Source: MGOM01 sp035455265 (GTDB lineage: Bacteria; Chloroflexota; Anaerolineae; Anaerolineales; E44-bin32). From it: a stretch of DNA of 36,585 nucleotides. The translations under genes were made by a program, and so were the position numbers. Every line of letters starts with the position of its first letter. The stretch's first letter is position 1. The DNA lies in the NCBI GenBank assembly GCA_035455265.1, contig DATIFK010000107.1, positions 1-36,585 of the forward strand, read 5' to 3'. The notes under the pieces are model-generated. The model worked only from the letters and a program-made list of their open reading frames with translations, was not told where the DNA came from and did no database searches. Below, piece after piece: positions 1-7,193 of this stretch.

Positions 1-1
1 T

Positions 2-289
2 TCAGTCCCTCTCTTCGGCATCCCCGCCGGCGAGGCGATCATCGTGATCGCTTCCAACTGGGGCCGGCCCCACAACCCCTCCTGGTACAGACGTCTGAAA
101 GCCGATCCCAGGGTCGCCGTCACCTACCGCAATCGGACGGCCGTCTTCACCGCCCAGGTCCTCGAGGGGGCTGAACGCGAGGTTCATTGGAGACGCGCTG
201 TCGAGGCCTATCCGGGGTACGACGTGTACCAGCGACGCTGTCTACCCCGGAAGATCCCCGTGATCATGCTCCGACCTGCGCCGGCCTAA
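2..289 (+). CDS. Deazaflavin (F420)-dependent nitroreductase-like protein, 3' part
   Basis: The open frame enters from the left edge and ends at TAA 287-289, leaving 95 C-terminal residues. The motif NWGRPHNPSWYRRLKADPRV, followed by a strand-rich stretch and a C-terminal RxxPVxxLRPA segment, is typical of the DUF385/Ddn family of split-barrel proteins that bind deazaflavin or flavin and reduce small electrophiles. The N-terminus, with the start and first strands, is outside the window, so length and activity cannot be judged. The stop codon overlaps an attC-like dyad (284-344). The family call is solid; the substrate and whether F420 is used are unknown. Confidence 0.72.
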   Translation, partial: SVPLFGIPAGEAIIVIASNWGRPHNPSWYRRLKADPRVAVTYRNRTAVFTAQVLEGAEREVHWRRAVEAYPGYDVYQRRCLPRKIPVIMLRPAPA

Positions 290-344
290 CACGGCGGCGG
301 GCAGCCGGTCCGCAAGGGCGGTCGCCTGTTTCTCAGCGTTGGCG
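284..344 (+). other. attC-like imperfect dyad after the first gene
   Basis: GCCTAAC (284-290) fits the R'' box consensus RYYYAAC. It is followed 47 nt later by GTTGGCG (338-344), an imperfect match to the R' box GTTRRRY. Between them CCGC-AAGG-GCGG can form an inner hairpin. The 61-nt length is in the range of integron attC sites, but the R' box deviates at two positions and the flanking stem is asymmetric. No integrase gene is in the window and the other gene junctions lack such a site, so this is only a resemblance. Confidence 0.18.
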
Positions 345-441
345 CGATACTGGCATCGAGGATCCTGGCAGCCGCATCAGGCGCCCCGAGGGCCAAAGGC
401 GCCTCGCCCACAAGGGATGCCCTAGAACAGGACGGGCAGCC

Positions 442-954
442 ATGACACAACCGCAAGCCTCGCGCCCGCAGTTCCCTAAGGGATACGTCGACAAACCCAA
501 GGGCTTTGTGCCCTGGAGCCATGTCGAACAGCGATTGGCCGACGCGCTCAATTACTGGCTGTGCACCGTCCGGCCGAACGGACGACCGCATTCGATCCCC
601 AAATGGGGCGTGTGGGTCGAAGGCCGGATTTACCTGGACGGGTCTCCGGAGACGCGCCATTCAAGAAACATCTCAGAGAATCCCCATGTGTCGCTGCACC
701 TCGAGAGCGGCGATGACGTGGTCATTGTCGAGGGAACCGCGCGCCCCATCGCCCGCCCCTTGCCGCCGCTGGCCGCCCAGGTCTCCAGGGCCTACATCGC
801 CAAGTACGGAGCCAGAGGCTATTCACCCGAGCCCAGCCAATAGGACAACGGCGGCCTGTACGAGATCACTCCGCGCACAGTCCTGGCCTGGACGAACTTC
901 GTCGATGACCCGACGAAGTTCGTCCTCGCAGACGGCGAACCGCCAGGGCCATAG
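442..954 (+). pseudogene. Pyridoxamine 5'-phosphate oxidase-like flavoprotein with in-frame TAG
   Basis: From ATG 442 the frame codes a split-barrel flavin/F420-binding protein of the PPOX class: an N-terminal segment with LADALNYWLCTVRPNGRPHSI, then a GSPETRHSRNISENPHVSLH strand pair. It is interrupted at TAG 841-843. The same frame continues with DNGGLYEITPRTVLAWTNF and DPTKFV to TAG 952-954, which is the normal family C-terminus. A Trp codon (TGG) would fit at the TAG, so a single G-to-A change could explain the break. The product stops at residue 133 of about 170 unless the stop is read through or is a sequence error. The ribosome-binding site is weak. A possible promoter, TCGCCT-18-GATACT, lies upstream around 325-355. 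Confidence 0.75.
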
Positions 955-1023
955 GATCCCAGGGCAGCACCCGCCGCCAGCAGACTCCCAACAGGGTGCG
1001 CGCCGGGAGGGAGCACGGGACGT

Positions 1024-1707
1024 ATGACCAACAAGCTTCTTATCCGTTTTGCCATCCGCGAAGCCATGGGCCTGGTCTTCATGGGAGTGGCCCTCTTCTG
1101 GTCGGCCGGGAGCGTGGACTGGTGGCCCGCCCGGGCTTTGATCGTCCTGACCATGTCCTGGAGCATCGCCACCGCCGTCGTCATCGCGCGCCATCGACCG
1201 GACCTGCTGGCCGAACGGTTGGGGCCGCGCAAGGGGGCCAAGCGCTGGGACACGGTCCTCATGAGCGCCCACGGCCTAGTCCAGCTGGCGATCCTCGTGG
1301 TGTCCGGGCTCGATCGGCGTTTCGGCTGGTCCGAGGGCATCGTACCGGTGGCCCAGGTCGTTGCTTTCCTTGTCTGCTCCGTCGGATACGGCCTCGTCGT
1401 TTGGGCGACGGCCGCCAATGCCTTCTTCTCCCAGATTGTTCGCATCCAGACCGAGCGCGGCCACACGGTCGTCAGCGGTGGTCCTTATCACTACGTGCGT
1501 CATCCGGCCTACGCCGGCGGGATCCTCACGCAGCTCTCCATGCCGATCCTGCTCGGTTCCTGGTGGGCTCTGCTCGTCGGAGCCCTCGACGCCTTGCTGA
1601 TGGTTGTGCGCACAGCCCTCGAAGACCGCACCTTGAAAGCCGAGCTGCCGGGGTATCCGGACTACGTCGGGCGCGTCCACCATCGCCTCATCCCGGGCAT
1701 CTGGTAG
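1024..1707 (+). CDS. ICMT-like integral membrane methyltransferase family protein
   Basis: A 227-residue membrane protein with about five hydrophobic segments. Near residues 155-165 it has the YHYVRHPAYAG signature, followed by an acidic/aromatic C-terminal element (EDRTLKAELPGYPDYV, about 199-214). This is the isoprenylcysteine carboxyl methyltransferase / phosphatidylethanolamine methyltransferase fold, where these segments build the S-adenosylmethionine pocket at the membrane interface. In bacteria the methyl acceptor is usually unknown. The start ATG 1024 sits behind GGGAGGG. A distant relative lies at 7194. The next gene starts 35 bp downstream and is functionally unrelated. Confidence 0.82.
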   Translation: MTNKLLIRFAIREAMGLVFMGVALFWSAGSVDWWPARALIVLTMSWSIATAVVIARHRPDLLAERLGPRKGAKRWDTVLMSAHGLVQLAILVVSGLDRRFGWSEGIVPVAQVVAFLVCSVGYGLVVWATAANAFFSQIVRIQTERGHTVVSGGPYHYVRHPAYAGGILTQLSMPILLGSWWALLVGALDALLMVVRTALEDRTLKAELPGYPDYVGRVHHRLIPGIW

Positions 1708-1742
1708 CCTGCGCGCGCGGAGCGTCACTCGGGGAGCCGGAG

Positions 1743-2678
1743 ATGCGTCTGAACCACGTTGTCGTCTGCGCCAGCGTCCTGGCCGTGCTCGCTTCCTGTT
1801 CCGGGCCGCGTCCATCGCCGTCGCCGACCGAGGCCCCGACCATCGCACCTACAGAAAGCCCCCCACCTCCGGCCCTGCCTCCGGCGACGGAGACACCTTC
1901 CCTCGTCACTCCCCAGCCCACCCAGGCCTCGCTCATTCGCCAGGTCCTGGCCTCGCCCGACGGGGAGTGGAACGCCGAGGCCTCCTTTGAGTTCCTGGAT
2001 GGCGGTGCTTCCTTCCGCGTCCGGCTCGTCGTTCGTAAGATCGACGGCTCCGTCGAGTGGACTCCTGTCGACTACACCCAAACGGGCATTGGGTACAGCT
2101 ACCCCGCCCTGCGGTGGTGGGCGCCCGACAGCCGCACCTTCTACTACTTCAACATGGCGACACCCGACGGCTGCGGTGATTTCTATCCGATTGAAGATGA
2201 ATGGATTGCCCTTGATGTTGCCGACGGATCCCAGGCGCCCTTTCCACTTCCGGAGGGGCGAGGCCACACCGTCTCTCCCGACGGGGAAACCATGATCTAT
2301 GCCAGCACCAGTTCGCCCTACCGTCTGGTCTTTCGTGACCTCGGGACCGGGACGGAACGGCTCCTTCCACTGCCTCCGCCCGACAACCAGAACCAGGAAG
2401 TTCAGGCGGGTGGCGCCGTCTGGTCTCCTGATGGCTTGTCCTTCGCCCTCTCCGTGGCGTATGGGGATTCCTGTGCCGAGCTCCCGCTGCGTTTCTCCGT
2501 CCTGCGCGTCGACCGGCTGTCGGACCCCTCGTTCCTCCCCCTGGTGAAGGGCAGCCGAAGACTGCTGCGGCTGATTCGGTGGGACCCGTCCGGCCCGATC
2601 CTGGTGAAGGACTGGGACGACTACAGCTGGTGGATCGACTCCCTGACGGGAGAACCTGTGCCGGCGCCAGCCCCGTGA
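1743..2678 (+). CDS. Lipoprotein with PD40/TolB-type propeller repeats
   Basis: 311 residues. A signal peptide ends in a lipobox (VLASC, Cys19), followed by a Pro/Ser/Thr-rich linker to about residue 58. The body carries beta-propeller-like repeats: ASPDGEW, RWWAPDSRTFYYF, HTVSPDGETMIY and WSPDGLSFALS. Such repeats occur in TolB/WD40-like extracytoplasmic proteins that bind partners rather than catalyse. The start ATG 1743 follows GGAG by a few bases. It should be exported and tethered to the outer face of the membrane. No partner gene is adjacent. The ligand is unknown. Confidence 0.8.
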   Translation: MRLNHVVVCASVLAVLASCSGPRPSPSPTEAPTIAPTESPPPPALPPATETPSLVTPQPTQASLIRQVLASPDGEWNAEASFEFLDGGASFRVRLVVRKIDGSVEWTPVDYTQTGIGYSYPALRWWAPDSRTFYYFNMATPDGCGDFYPIEDEWIALDVADGSQAPFPLPEGRGHTVSPDGETMIYASTSSPYRLVFRDLGTGTERLLPLPPPDNQNQEVQAGGAVWSPDGLSFALSVAYGDSCAELPLRFSVLRVDRLSDPSFLPLVKGSRRLLRLIRWDPSGPILVKDWDDYSWWIDSLTGEPVPAPAP

Positions 2679-3058
2679 TGCCTTCCGTGCCAGAGCGGGA
2701 GGATTTGCCTCGGCCGAGGCCGCGGCGCAGAACTAGATCCGGTCGCGCCCGGCGGCGGTTCGCTTCGAGGCCTTCCGGCGATCGCGGTCGCCCGAAGACC
2801 AAGACCCCTCGCCTCGGTGTTGGCCGTCGCCTTCTTCATCACCTACTGGATTCCGAATGCAGGGCTGAGGCGCCTGCGCGCCCAGCCGGCTAGAGACTCG
2901 TGCCCACGCCGGGAGGGGGCGAGCTCGGGCACTGCCCCGGACTCCAACATCTCGATCGAAGCGATCCGCTCAGCCTCGACCGGTAGCTCTTGCCCGGACC
3001 GCCCGGCAGGCATACAGTAGACCCCTCACATTCGATCGGGGCCACGCCGAGACGGTCC
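2679..3058 (+). other. Gap with no convincing gene; palindrome and possible C-terminal relic
   Basis: The 380 bp between the propeller lipoprotein and the discoidin protein hold a perfect 14-bp palindrome (2707-2720, GCCTCGGCCGAGGC) that may act as a terminator stem. A short frame from GTG 2817 begins with a hydrophobic segment, LAVAFFITYWIPNAGLRR, then turns to low-complexity sequence. That could be the tail of a decayed membrane protein. The right end carries the promoter for the next gene. Confidence 0.4.
2990..3018 (+). promoter_or_regulatory. Sigma70-type promoter TTGCCC-17-TACAGT
   Basis: TTGCCC (2990-2995) and TACAGT (3013-3018) are separated by exactly 17 bp. The start codon of the discoidin-domain protein lies 41 bp downstream. 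It has the same layout as six other promoters in the window. Confidence 0.65.
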
Positions 3059-3658
3059 ATGACAGCCAGCGACTCGGGTTCTCGCAAGTTCATCTACGTG
3101 GATCGCACCGCCTGTGCGGTGGTCCTGCTTTTCGTTCTGGGCCTGACCGTTGCAGCCGTCTTCCTCGCCCGGGCGGCCTCACCCTTCGTCGCCTCTCTAT
3201 TGGTGACGGCGACTCCCGCGCCCACTCCCACCCTGGCCGCCGCATCGCCGGGCAAGAACGTAGCCTACAACGGCATCGTGACAGTCTCGCGAACCCAGCC
3301 CGGATTCCCTGCCAGCCTGGCGGTGGATGGCAACCAACTCAGCTGGTGGGGCTCCGGCGAGCATGCCCCGCAATGGCTGGAGATCGACATGGGAGGCAAC
3401 TACGTCGTCTCCGTCATCAGGTTGTTGCCCAGCCAGACTCCCGCCGGCGTGACCGTCCACGACGTGTATGTCCGTGGGACGGCCACGAACGACGACTACC
3501 TCCTTCTCCACACCTTCGACGGACCGACGTCCGACTCCAAATGGCTTAGCTATGCGCCGCCTGATCCCATCCGCGGCGTCCGCTACGTGAGGGTGGAAAC
3601 CGTCAGCAGCCCGTCCTGGGTCAGCTGGCGCGAGATTGAAGTGATCGCCTTGGAATGA
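3059..3658 (+). CDS. Single-pass membrane protein with F5/8 type C (discoidin) domain
   Basis: 199 residues. A short cytoplasmic N-terminus is followed by one transmembrane segment (about 19-37) and a Pro/Thr linker. Residues about 60-199 form a discoidin-like jelly roll: GKNVAYNGIVTVSRTQPGFPASLAVDG, then WWGSGEHAPQWLEIDMGGNYVVSVIRLLPSQ, and a closing strand RGVRYVRVETVSSPSWVSWREIEVIAL. Such domains bind carbohydrates or lipids outside the cell. No catalytic domain is attached, so a binding or sensing role is inferred. ATG 3059 is chosen because it lies just downstream of the promoter at 2990-3018. Confidence 0.8.
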   Translation: MTASDSGSRKFIYVDRTACAVVLLFVLGLTVAAVFLARAASPFVASLLVTATPAPTPTLAAASPGKNVAYNGIVTVSRTQPGFPASLAVDGNQLSWWGSGEHAPQWLEIDMGGNYVVSVIRLLPSQTPAGVTVHDVYVRGTATNDDYLLLHTFDGPTSDSKWLSYAPPDPIRGVRYVRVETVSSPSWVSWREIEVIALE

Positions 3659-3693
3659 TATTCTGTGGGCGAATCCGGCGGCGGATCGAGTCC

Positions 3694-3710
3694 GTGCCCC
3701 TTTGGGGCAC
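3694..3710 (+). terminator. Perfect hairpin GTGCCCC-TTT-GGGGCAC
   Basis: A 7-bp perfect stem with a 3-nt loop lies 36 bp after the discoidin gene. There is no T-run after it, so it is a terminator candidate by position and stability only. Confidence 0.45.
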
Positions 3711-3808
3711 CTCCAAATCGCCGGGAGAGGATCTAGGCAACTTGGGCGCCGCACCGCCGTGGAACGAGAGCGGCCGTCAGAATCTTCGCAGCGAGGGGTC
3801 ACCGAAGC

Positions 3809-4198
3809 ATGGATCCAGTCAGGCTCACCGAGGCCGTCGTGCGGGATCTCTCCCGACACCGCAGCCGGAATGACATCATCATGAACATCTGCCAATCGAC
3901 CGGCATGGACTGGAAGCAGGCGGAGGCCTTCGTCCATCAGGTCGAACAATCCAACCGCTCGACGATCGCCGGACGCCAGGCGCCCATGCTCCTGATCCTG
4001 GCCGGCATCGCCGTCGTGGGTGGCCTCTCGACTGTGGTCGCCATGGTCGCTGCGACGCTCGATGGGACCATCATCTACCTACCGTCGTTGCCCATTCCCT
4101 ATCTGGGCAACGTCGTCTACTTCTCCCTCGGTATTCTGGGCATCGCGGGCGGACTCCTCGGCCTCGTGCGCTGGCTGCGCGATCTTCGACCACAATGA
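3809..4198 (+). CDS. Small two-TM membrane protein of unknown function
   Basis: 129 residues. The soluble N-terminal half is helical (SRNDIIMNICQSTGMDWKQAEAFVHQVEQ). The second half has two hydrophobic segments, around residues 52-76 (MLLILAGIAVVGGLSTVVAMVAA) and 96-118 (YLGNVVYFSLGILGIAGGLLGLV), ending in a basic tail (RWLRDLRPQ). The N-terminal part looks like a small helical adaptor. I do not recognise the family. The start ATG 3809 is preceded by GAGGGG. The next gene follows after 37 bp. Confidence 0.7.
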   Translation: MDPVRLTEAVVRDLSRHRSRNDIIMNICQSTGMDWKQAEAFVHQVEQSNRSTIAGRQAPMLLILAGIAVVGGLSTVVAMVAATLDGTIIYLPSLPIPYLGNVVYFSLGILGIAGGLLGLVRWLRDLRPQ

Positions 4199-4235
4199 CG
4201 GCCAGGCGTCGAGCTGTGCCAAGGGGAGGATGAGC

Positions 4236-4637
4236 ATGTCGATTCGGATCGTTCGTCTGGGGACACCCCGCGCTGCCGGCGAGGGACTGCGCCTCGGCAC
4301 CGTCCGCCGCCCTCCCCGCGGGGTGCGCAAGGCACAGTTCGCCTCCCTCAACTACTATGACGTATGGCTCCCGGAGCTCGCCCCGAGCGAGCGGCTGGTC
4401 AAAGTCGCCCAACAGGCTAAAGACGCGACGGACTGGCGGTCCTTCGTCCGCCGGTTCCAGAGCGAGATGAAGCGTCCCGAGGCCTCGCGGCTCCTCGACC
4501 TTCTGACGGCACTCTCGCGGCAGACCGACTTCTCGATTGGATGCTATTGCGAGCGCGAGGACCGTTGCCACCGGTCCGTCTTGCGGAGCCTGCTCGAGCG
4601 GCGCGGGGCGAAGATCGTCCCTCGCCAGAAGTCCTGA
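4236..4637 (+). CDS. DUF488 family protein
   Basis: 133 residues with the DUF488 hallmarks: a basic N-terminal RLGTPRAAGEGLRLGTVRRPPRGV, the NYYDVWLPELAPS segment, and the C-terminal signature IGCYCEREDRCHRSVLRSLL near residues 105-124, with its Cys/His cluster. The biochemical role of this family is not established. ATG 4236 is preferred over ATG 4230 because GGGGAGG directly abuts 4230, which leaves only 4236 with workable spacing. Confidence 0.83.
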   Translation: MSIRIVRLGTPRAAGEGLRLGTVRRPPRGVRKAQFASLNYYDVWLPELAPSERLVKVAQQAKDATDWRSFVRRFQSEMKRPEASRLLDLLTALSRQTDFSIGCYCEREDRCHRSVLRSLLERRGAKIVPRQKS

Positions 4638-4716
4638 GTCGCCTCCGCAGACTGACAAGCCGTTCGTCCTGCCCCCCTCGACGATTCCAAACTCGGATTT
4701 CGAAGGAGGGTTTGCG

Positions 4717-5130
4717 ATGCCCCCAGCCGGCCGTGTCCACTACCTTGACCCCGAAGACCTCCACAAGAACCCCGCCTTCACCAACGTTGTTGTCGTCGAA
4801 GGATCGGTGAAGACCGTCTACATTGGTGGGCAGGACGCCGTCGATACCTCGGGCCAGATCGTCGGCCGAGGCGACCTCTCCGCTCAGACGGAGCAGGTGC
4901 TGAGGAACATCCGGGCCGCCCTGACGGCCGCCGGAGCCCGACCGGAGCACGTGGTCAGGTGGACTCTCTACGTGGTGCAGGGACAATCGCTCCAGGCGGG
5001 CTTCGAGGCGTTCCGGCGCATGTGGGGAACCCCGCCCAACCCTCCCGCCATCTCCGTCTTGTTCGTGGCCGGACTCGCGCACCCCGACTTCCTCGTGGAA
5101 ATGGATGCCGTCGCCGTCGTTCCTCAGTAG
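4717..5130 (+). CDS. Rid/YjgF-family protein lacking the catalytic arginine
   Basis: 137 residues with the Rid (YjgF/YER057c/UK114) fold: VYIGGQDAVDTSGQIVGRGD, QTEQVLRNIRAALTAAGA and WTLYVVQGQ. In RidA enamine/imine deaminases a conserved Arg precedes the last strand (VARLP context in E. coli). Here the aligned segment reads FVAGLAHPDFLVEMDAVAV, with Gly in that place. The protein therefore probably belongs to a Rid subfamily without the canonical 2-aminoacrylate deaminase activity. ATG 4717 follows GAAGGAGG. The family call is firm; the activity is open. Confidence 0.86.
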   Translation: MPPAGRVHYLDPEDLHKNPAFTNVVVVEGSVKTVYIGGQDAVDTSGQIVGRGDLSAQTEQVLRNIRAALTAAGARPEHVVRWTLYVVQGQSLQAGFEAFRRMWGTPPNPPAISVLFVAGLAHPDFLVEMDAVAVVPQ

Positions 5131-5190
5131 AACGCAGCCCCGCGGCCCACGGTTCCCCGAGACGGGCATCTGTCCCTGACACGCCCTCTC

Positions 5191-5216
5191 CGCCGGCGTT
5201 CCACAACTCGCCGGCG
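5191..5216 (+). terminator. GC hairpin CGCCGGCG-10-CGCCGGCG
   Basis: Two copies of the self-complementary octamer CGCCGGCG (5191-5198 and 5209-5216) flank a 10-nt loop, giving a strong stem 60 bp after the Rid gene. No T-run follows. Likely a transcript 3' end or processing structure. Confidence 0.4.
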
Positions 5217-5243
5217 TGTACCCCGCGCTTCCACATCCGCCAC

Positions 5244-5272
5244 TTGCCATGGACCTGGGGCTGTCGTACAGT
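5244..5272 (+). promoter_or_regulatory. Sigma70-type promoter TTGCCA-17-TACAGT
   Basis: TTGCCA (5244-5249), a 17-bp spacer ending in CTGTCG, and TACAGT (5267-5272). It lies 59 bp before the ATG of the YegP-like gene. The spacer end and flanks (TGTCG-TACAGT-GGGC) closely resemble the promoter at 15800-15828. Confidence 0.68.
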
Positions 5273-5331
5273 GGGCGTGGCTGCGTCTCAAGGCCGTCAG
5301 GCTTTCCTGCTCCCATCCCACCCCGACGGCC

Positions 5332-5652
5332 ATGAGGAGTATTCGGATACGCAAGTTCCAAGTATTCACGGACAGGTCAGGAGCGTGTCGCCGGCGGCTC
5401 ATCGCGCCCAATAGCAGCATCATCGCGGACTCGGCCGGAGGCTACTCTTCCAAGCGAGCCAGCCTGGCAGGGATCGTTTCCGTCAAGAGGAATGCCCGCG
5501 CCGCCAAGATCATCGAAGACTCGGACCGGATAGCGGCACGTCCTCCCGCGCAGACGACCACAGCGCACCGATTCGCTCGCGCGGCGCGCTGCCCTGCCCG
5601 AACTCGGCAGCCAGCTCCGGTACATCGTCTCGCCTATCCTGCAAACCTCTAA
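5332..5652 (+). CDS. YegP-like (DUF1508) protein with unrelated C-terminal tail
   Basis: Residues 7-65 form one DUF1508/YegP unit: RKFQVFTDRSGACRRRLIAPN, IIADSAGGYSSKRASLAGI, SVKRNARAAKIIED. This small alpha-beta module is usually present once or in tandem in proteins of about 60-110 residues. The rest (about 66-106) is Arg/Ala/Pro-rich low-complexity sequence ending at TAA 5650-5652. It may be an extension created by loss of the original stop. In the first half, GACRRRL replaces the usual GxYRFRL, so the module is somewhat diverged. A promoter lies at 5244-5272. Confidence 0.68.
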   Translation: MRSIRIRKFQVFTDRSGACRRRLIAPNSSIIADSAGGYSSKRASLAGIVSVKRNARAAKIIEDSDRIAARPPAQTTTAHRFARAARCPARTRQPAPVHRLAYPANL

Positions 5653-5664
5653 GGAGCCAACGCC

Positions 5665-5946
5665 ATGTCCCCCAAGCGAGAGTTCACTCTCGAACAAGCA
5701 AGGAAGATCGGAGATTCCCTAGGGGTCGATTGGACCAAAGTTCCCCTCGAACAGTTTCGCCAGGGGCTGGCGATCGAACTCGAGCATGGACGCCGGGATC
5801 CACTGACCAATGTGACCAACGACGACGAGCTCCTGACCGGGAAGATCGCTCTCGCGCACCTGAAGGAGTTCGCCGACTACTACGATCGCCTGGCCAAGTT
5901 GGAGAAGGACGCGGAGGACTACTGGGCCACGCGGAGGGGTGCGTAG
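5665..5946 (+). CDS. DUF5661-like small protein
   Basis: 93 residues, acidic and helical, starting at ATG 5665 behind AAGGAGCC. The sequence FTLEQARKIGDSLGVDWTKV, then FRQGLAIELEHGRRDP, LTNVTNDDELLTGKIALAHLKE and FADYYDRLAKLEKDAE matches the family of small proteins annotated DUF5661. These have a conserved ELEHG(R)RD motif followed by a K-x-A-x-x-HL helix. The function is unknown. It starts 12 bp after the YegP-like stop and could share its transcript. Confidence 0.75.
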   Translation: MSPKREFTLEQARKIGDSLGVDWTKVPLEQFRQGLAIELEHGRRDPLTNVTNDDELLTGKIALAHLKEFADYYDRLAKLEKDAEDYWATRRGA

Positions 5947-6072
5947 CCAGGCCCGCCTCAGGCTTCTCGGCCGCCACTCGAACAGCACGAGCCTCTCCGC
6001 CGTGGCGCCGACCGCTGCCTTAGCCGGCGATTCCCGTTTCTCATCATTTGCGGACCCCAAGGAGGAACAACA

Positions 6073-6711
6073 ATGGCCACCAGACAACCGAATCTGGCGA
6101 AGGTCTTTCAGACCGTGACCAAAGCGCTGGCGAGCCGGCAGCAAACCCTGAACCAGGCCGATAGCATCAATCACAATCACGGAGACAACATGGTGGAGGT
6201 CTTCGAGGTTGTGACCCGAGCGATGAAAGAGAAGAAGGGGGCCTCGGCGGCCGATCAGTTGGCCTACGCCAGCCAGCTCCTTCGCCAACGGGAGACCGGT
6301 TCGGCCCAGCACTACGCCAGCGGGCTGTCGCAAGCGGCGCAAATGTTCGAGGGCCAGAAGCTCACCTCCGACAACGCCCTTCAGCTCATTGAGACGCTCG
6401 TCTCCGGAGGACAGCCGGCAACACTATCGCAGCAGCAGCCGGCAGCGGCCGATCCGCTCGCCACGCTGCTTGGCGGCCTGGGGGTAACGGGCCAGGAGGG
6501 CGCGGCTCCGGCGATCGACATCGGAAGCCTGCTCAATGCCGGCATGTCCTTCCTCAACGCCAAGCAGACGGGCCAGGGTGACATGGACGCGCTGATGGGG
6601 GCCCTGGCGGCCGGAACCCAGGGTGGAAGCGCGCCGCATCGGGCCCAATCGGGTGCGGTGGTTGTCAACGCCCTATTGCAGGCCCTCGGAGGTCTGTCCT
6701 CGCGTCGCTGA
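6073..6711 (+). CDS. DAK2-like protein with altered metal-binding motif
   Basis: 212 residues. The N-terminal segment LNQADSINHNHGDNMVEVFEVVTRAM resembles the first helix-loop of DhaL/DAK2 domains, where GDGDHGxNM supplies metal-binding Asp residues. Here the motif reads NHNHGDNM, so two of the Asp positions are Asn/His. Later, Gly/Ala-rich helices (GASAADQLAYASQLLRQRETGSAQHYASGLSQAA) match the DAK2 pattern loosely. The C-terminal half is Gly/Ala/Gln-rich. ATG 6073 follows AAGGAGG. Kinase activity would need a DhaK partner, which is absent. A stand-alone binding role is more likely, with moderate certainty. Confidence 0.55.
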   Translation: MATRQPNLAKVFQTVTKALASRQQTLNQADSINHNHGDNMVEVFEVVTRAMKEKKGASAADQLAYASQLLRQRETGSAQHYASGLSQAAQMFEGQKLTSDNALQLIETLVSGGQPATLSQQQPAAADPLATLLGGLGVTGQEGAAPAIDIGSLLNAGMSFLNAKQTGQGDMDALMGALAAGTQGGSAPHRAQSGAVVVNALLQALGGLSSRR

Positions 6712-6828
6712 GTCTGTCGTTCGGTGAGGGGAACACGCCAATAGAGATCGTCGTGTCATGTCGGCCGCCGATGAACCTTGCCGCGGCGGTCGAGTTGAGG
6801 GATTCCATTCGGAGGGTCGGAAGAGTCC

Positions 6829-7058
6829 ATGGCTGAACTCACGTTGACCACGTTTCTGACCCTCGACGTGGTCATGCAAGCACCGGCGGCCCGGACGAAG
6901 ACACCGGTGGCGGCTTCCCCGCGGCGGCGGCTCGTTCCCCACACCGATGACGAGTAAGGCACTGCCATCGTCGAGATCTTCTCCCACGCGGACGCGGCTG
7001 TGGCGGCGCTCCCGACCACCGGCAGCTGGAATGCCCGGCTCCTTCTGGTCGAGGCATA
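6829..7058 (+). pseudogene. Decayed RibD-C/DHFR-like reductase (dihydrofolate reductase family)
   Basis: ATG 6829 opens with MAELTLTTFLTLDVVMQAP, the typical N-terminus of stand-alone DHFR/RibD-C family proteins (TTFLTLDGVMQAPGGP). The frame then slips: GGPDEDTGGGFP is readable in another frame around 6890-6915, and IVEIFSHADAAVAAL in a third around 6966-7010. The first frame ends at TAA 6955-6957, and the remaining two thirds of a normal protein of about 190 residues is missing. This is a multiply frameshifted remnant. The remnant itself carries the promoter of the next gene just beyond its end. Confidence 0.72.
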
Positions 7059-7087
7059 GACTGCTCACACCCACGACTTCCAGTACC

Positions 7088-7116
7088 TTGCCTCGCTCTC
7101 CAGGCTGGCGTAGAGT
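7088..7116 (+). promoter_or_regulatory. Sigma70-type promoter TTGCCT-17-TAGAGT
   Basis: TTGCCT (7088-7093) and TAGAGT (7111-7116) with a 17-bp spacer lie 77 bp before ATG 7194, downstream of the reductase relic. Confidence 0.68.
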
Positions 7117-7193
7117 GAAGGGTGCGGTTGCGTCGGACGGCCGCCCCCGTCCAGGCCATCGACCGCCTTGAACAATCGTCGAGGGACATCCCG

